Source of the DNA: Zygnema cylindricum
Lineage: Eukaryota; Streptophyta; Zygnematophyceae; Zygnematales; Zygnemataceae
Reading direction: 5' to 3'
Length of the DNA stretch: 64,000 nt
Assembly (NCBI GenBank): GCA_037447655.1
Contig: JBBHKE010000065.1
Span: 1-64,000, forward strand
Shown here: one piece after another, positions 62,662 to 64,000 of the stretch
Layout of the letters: every line of letters starts with the position of its first letter
How positions within the stretch are numbered: position 1 is the first letter of the stretch
Notes under the pieces: generated by a model
What the model saw: only the letters and a program-made list of their open reading frames with translations
Database searches by the model: none
What the model was told of the DNA's origin: nothing
Translations under genes and position numbers: made by a program

Positions 62662-63777
62662 CTATAAGAGTTCTTTGAGGGTCGAGCTTGCTGCCATATA
62701 TTCTGACTCCATTGTCGACTGTGCTGTAGCCTTTTGAAGTTTGCTGCTCCAACAGCAAGTACCGTTCCCAATTTGTAGAACGAATCCCGTGGTGGATTTC
62801 CGGCTTGGCATGTCGCCATAGCTTGCATCACTCCATGTTTGCAGCTTGACTTCTCCTCTGCCTAGAGTGAGTTTGAGATCTTTAGTTCCTGCCAAATATC
62901 TTAAGACTCTCCTTGCTGCATCAAGATTAGATTTTCTTAGATTTTCTGGACTCCTGCTCAGTACCCCGACTGCTACAGCAATGTCAGGACGGGTACAGTT
63001 CATGAAATATATTAAGCTTCCTATTATCTGTCTATAAGGTATTCTTGTCATAGGATCATTCTCCTTTGACTCTAAATACTTGCTAACAATGACACCTGGT
63101 TCTGTCTCTTCTCCCTCTAACTTATGCAGAAACTCCATTGGAGTTAAACATCCTTTTGCCTCCCGTATTCCGTACTCATCGAACATGTTTCCAATAGCCT
63201 CTTTTTGATTCCATTTTATTATTTTCTTATTTCTATCCCTCTCTACCTGGATACCCAAAATATATTTTGCCTCACCGAGGTTTTTCATCTCGAATCGTGA
63301 GTTTAAAACAGTTTTGATTTTGTTAATTCTAGCCACTGATTTGCTAATTAATAGCAAATCATCTACATATACTGCTATATACACTATGCCATTTTCACCC
63401 TTTAGAACGTAGACAGAGTGATCAGAACTTATCCTTTGAAATCCTAGGCTAGTCAAGAATTCATCAAGCTTTAGATTCCACTGTCTGGGGGCATGTTTTA
63501 GGCCGTACAAAGATTTTAGCAACTTGCATACTAAGTGCTCTTTCCCTGGTTCCACATACTTTTCAGGCTGCTGCATATAAATGGTCTCTTCTAGTTCTCC
63601 GTGCAAAAAGGCCGTCTTTACATCCATATGATGAATTTCCATTTTTTTTATAGCAGCTATGGAGAGCAAAATCCTAACTATTGGAAATCTTACAACCGGA
63701 GAAAATGTTTTTTCAAAATCGATTCCTTCTTTTTGATTATAACCCCTTTCCCACAAGTCTGGCCTTATAGCGTTCAA
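62662..63777 (-). CDS. Copia E reverse transcriptase and RNase H
   Basis: 371-codon open frame; the first Met is not a real start, because this is the inside of a polyprotein. RT: EGIDFEKTFSPVVRF, IHHMDVKTAFLHGELEETIY, LKSLYGLKHAPRQWNLKLDE, YIAVYVDDLLLISK (YVDD intact), LGEAKYILGIQVERD and NCTRPDIAVAVGVLSRS. RNase H: LQTWSDASYGDMPSRKSTTG and ESEYMAASSTLKELL, with CDNQAAI after a stop at 62,662-62,664. A frameshift near 63,745 separates it from KWVFKVKLNPDNTIERYKAR upstream. Shares wording with Copia C RT more than with Copia A/B. Confidence 0.9.
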   Translation of the reverse strand: MNAIRPDLWERGYNQKEGIDFEKTFSPVVRFPIVRILLSIAAIKKMEIHHMDVKTAFLHGELEETIYMQQPEKYVEPGKEHLVCKLLKSLYGLKHAPRQWNLKLDEFLTSLGFQRISSDHSVYVLKGENGIVYIAVYVDDLLLISKSVARINKIKTVLNSRFEMKNLGEAKYILGIQVERDRNKKIIKWNQKEAIGNMFDEYGIREAKGCLTPMEFLHKLEGEETEPGVIVSKYLESKENDPMTRIPYRQIIGSLIYFMNCTRPDIAVAVGVLSRSPENLRKSNLDAARRVLRYLAGTKDLKLTLGRGEVKLQTWSDASYGDMPSRKSTTGFVLQIGNGTCCWSSKLQKATAQSTMESEYMAASSTLKELL

Positions 63778-64000
63778 TGGTGTTATCGGGATTTAACTTC
63801 ACTTTGAATACCCATTTGCTGCCGATCGCTTTTCGGTTTGGAGGAAGGTCCACAAGCTCTTATGTTTGAGCATCCATGATGGACTTTATTTCGTCATTTG
63901 CTGCCTCGATCTAGTGATTCTGTTCTGGTGATGAGAAGGCCTCCTGAATGGTCAAAGGCTCCCCTGAGGCTGCCAAGTAGGCAAAGTGAGAGCTTGTTTG
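63745..64000 (-). pseudogene. Copia E RT N-terminal part
   Basis: The minus strand encodes NDEIKSIMDAQT and ELVDLPPNRKAIGSKWVFKV, then IERYKARLV before the frameshift near 63,745. A stop interrupts it at DAQT. It runs off the window. Confidence 0.75.

Larger units (their letters stand above)
62224..64000 (-). mobile_element. Copia E internal region, continues beyond window
   Basis: On the minus strand the polypurine tract TTAGGGGAG (62,233-62,225) lies between the RNase H end and the LTR. RT-RNase H is open for 371 codons. Integrase, protease, gag and 5' LTR would lie past base 64,000. It is the best-preserved pol in the window. Confidence 0.85.

Overview
The window looks like a repeat-dominated, AT-rich nuclear segment from a green-lineage genome. 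I favour a streptophyte alga or early-diverging land plant, with low confidence. The evidence is plant-type Ty1/copia polyproteins, primer-binding sites matching plant initiator tRNA-Met, and a Ty3/gypsy element carrying a cytosine-DNA-methyltransferase domain, a fusion I recall from charophyte algae. No conserved housekeeping gene, rRNA, tRNA or CRISPR array was recognised. Nearly all recognisable coding sequence is retrotransposon-derived and broken by stops, frameshifts and deletions.

Layout. 1-7 kb: short inverted-repeat (MITE-like) DNA elements flanked by TA, partly nested. 7.5-9.6 kb: one candidate single-copy gene on the minus strand, with nine in-phase CACGTG palindromes. 10.3-17.7 kb: a copia fossil, then Copia A (minus, both LTRs, no integrase core) inserted in a gag-only repeat called family B. 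17.7-26.9 kb: Gypsy 1 (plus), with order gag, protease, cytosine methyltransferase, RT, RNase H, integrase, PHD finger. 27.2-28.5 kb: second copy of family B, the uninterrupted counterpart of the Copia A target. 28.8-29.8 kb: LTR and gag start of a C-family copia (Copia I). 30.5-34.9 kb: Copia B (plus), fused near 34,890 to the 5'-truncated Gypsy 2 (to about 38.5 kb), which also keeps the PHD finger. 40-43.2 kb: very old C-family copia (Copia G). 43.2-49.1 kb: AT-rich DNA with a 25-bp minisatellite and a 307-bp MITE. 49.2-60.4 kb: Copia C (minus) containing a gag-only LTR element, Copia D (plus). 60.4-61.4 kb: 3' end of another copia (F). 61.4-64 kb: Copia E (minus), whose RT-RNase H frame is open for 371 codons and which runs off the window.

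How the parts relate. The most interesting system is the Gypsy pair. A retrotransposon carrying its own DNA methyltransferase plus a C-terminal PHD histone reader could write cytosine methylation and read chromatin at integration. The Gypsy 1 copy is dead, but its domain series is clear and Gypsy 2 independently supports the PHD finger. Secondary themes: C/D/I-type copias appear primed by an internal (anticodon-arm) piece of initiator tRNA-Met, as in Drosophila copia; Copia A lost its integrase core exactly between a GT and an AG; Copia D is gag-only, with LTRs resembling those of Copia E; and low-copy tandem duplications are frequent throughout.
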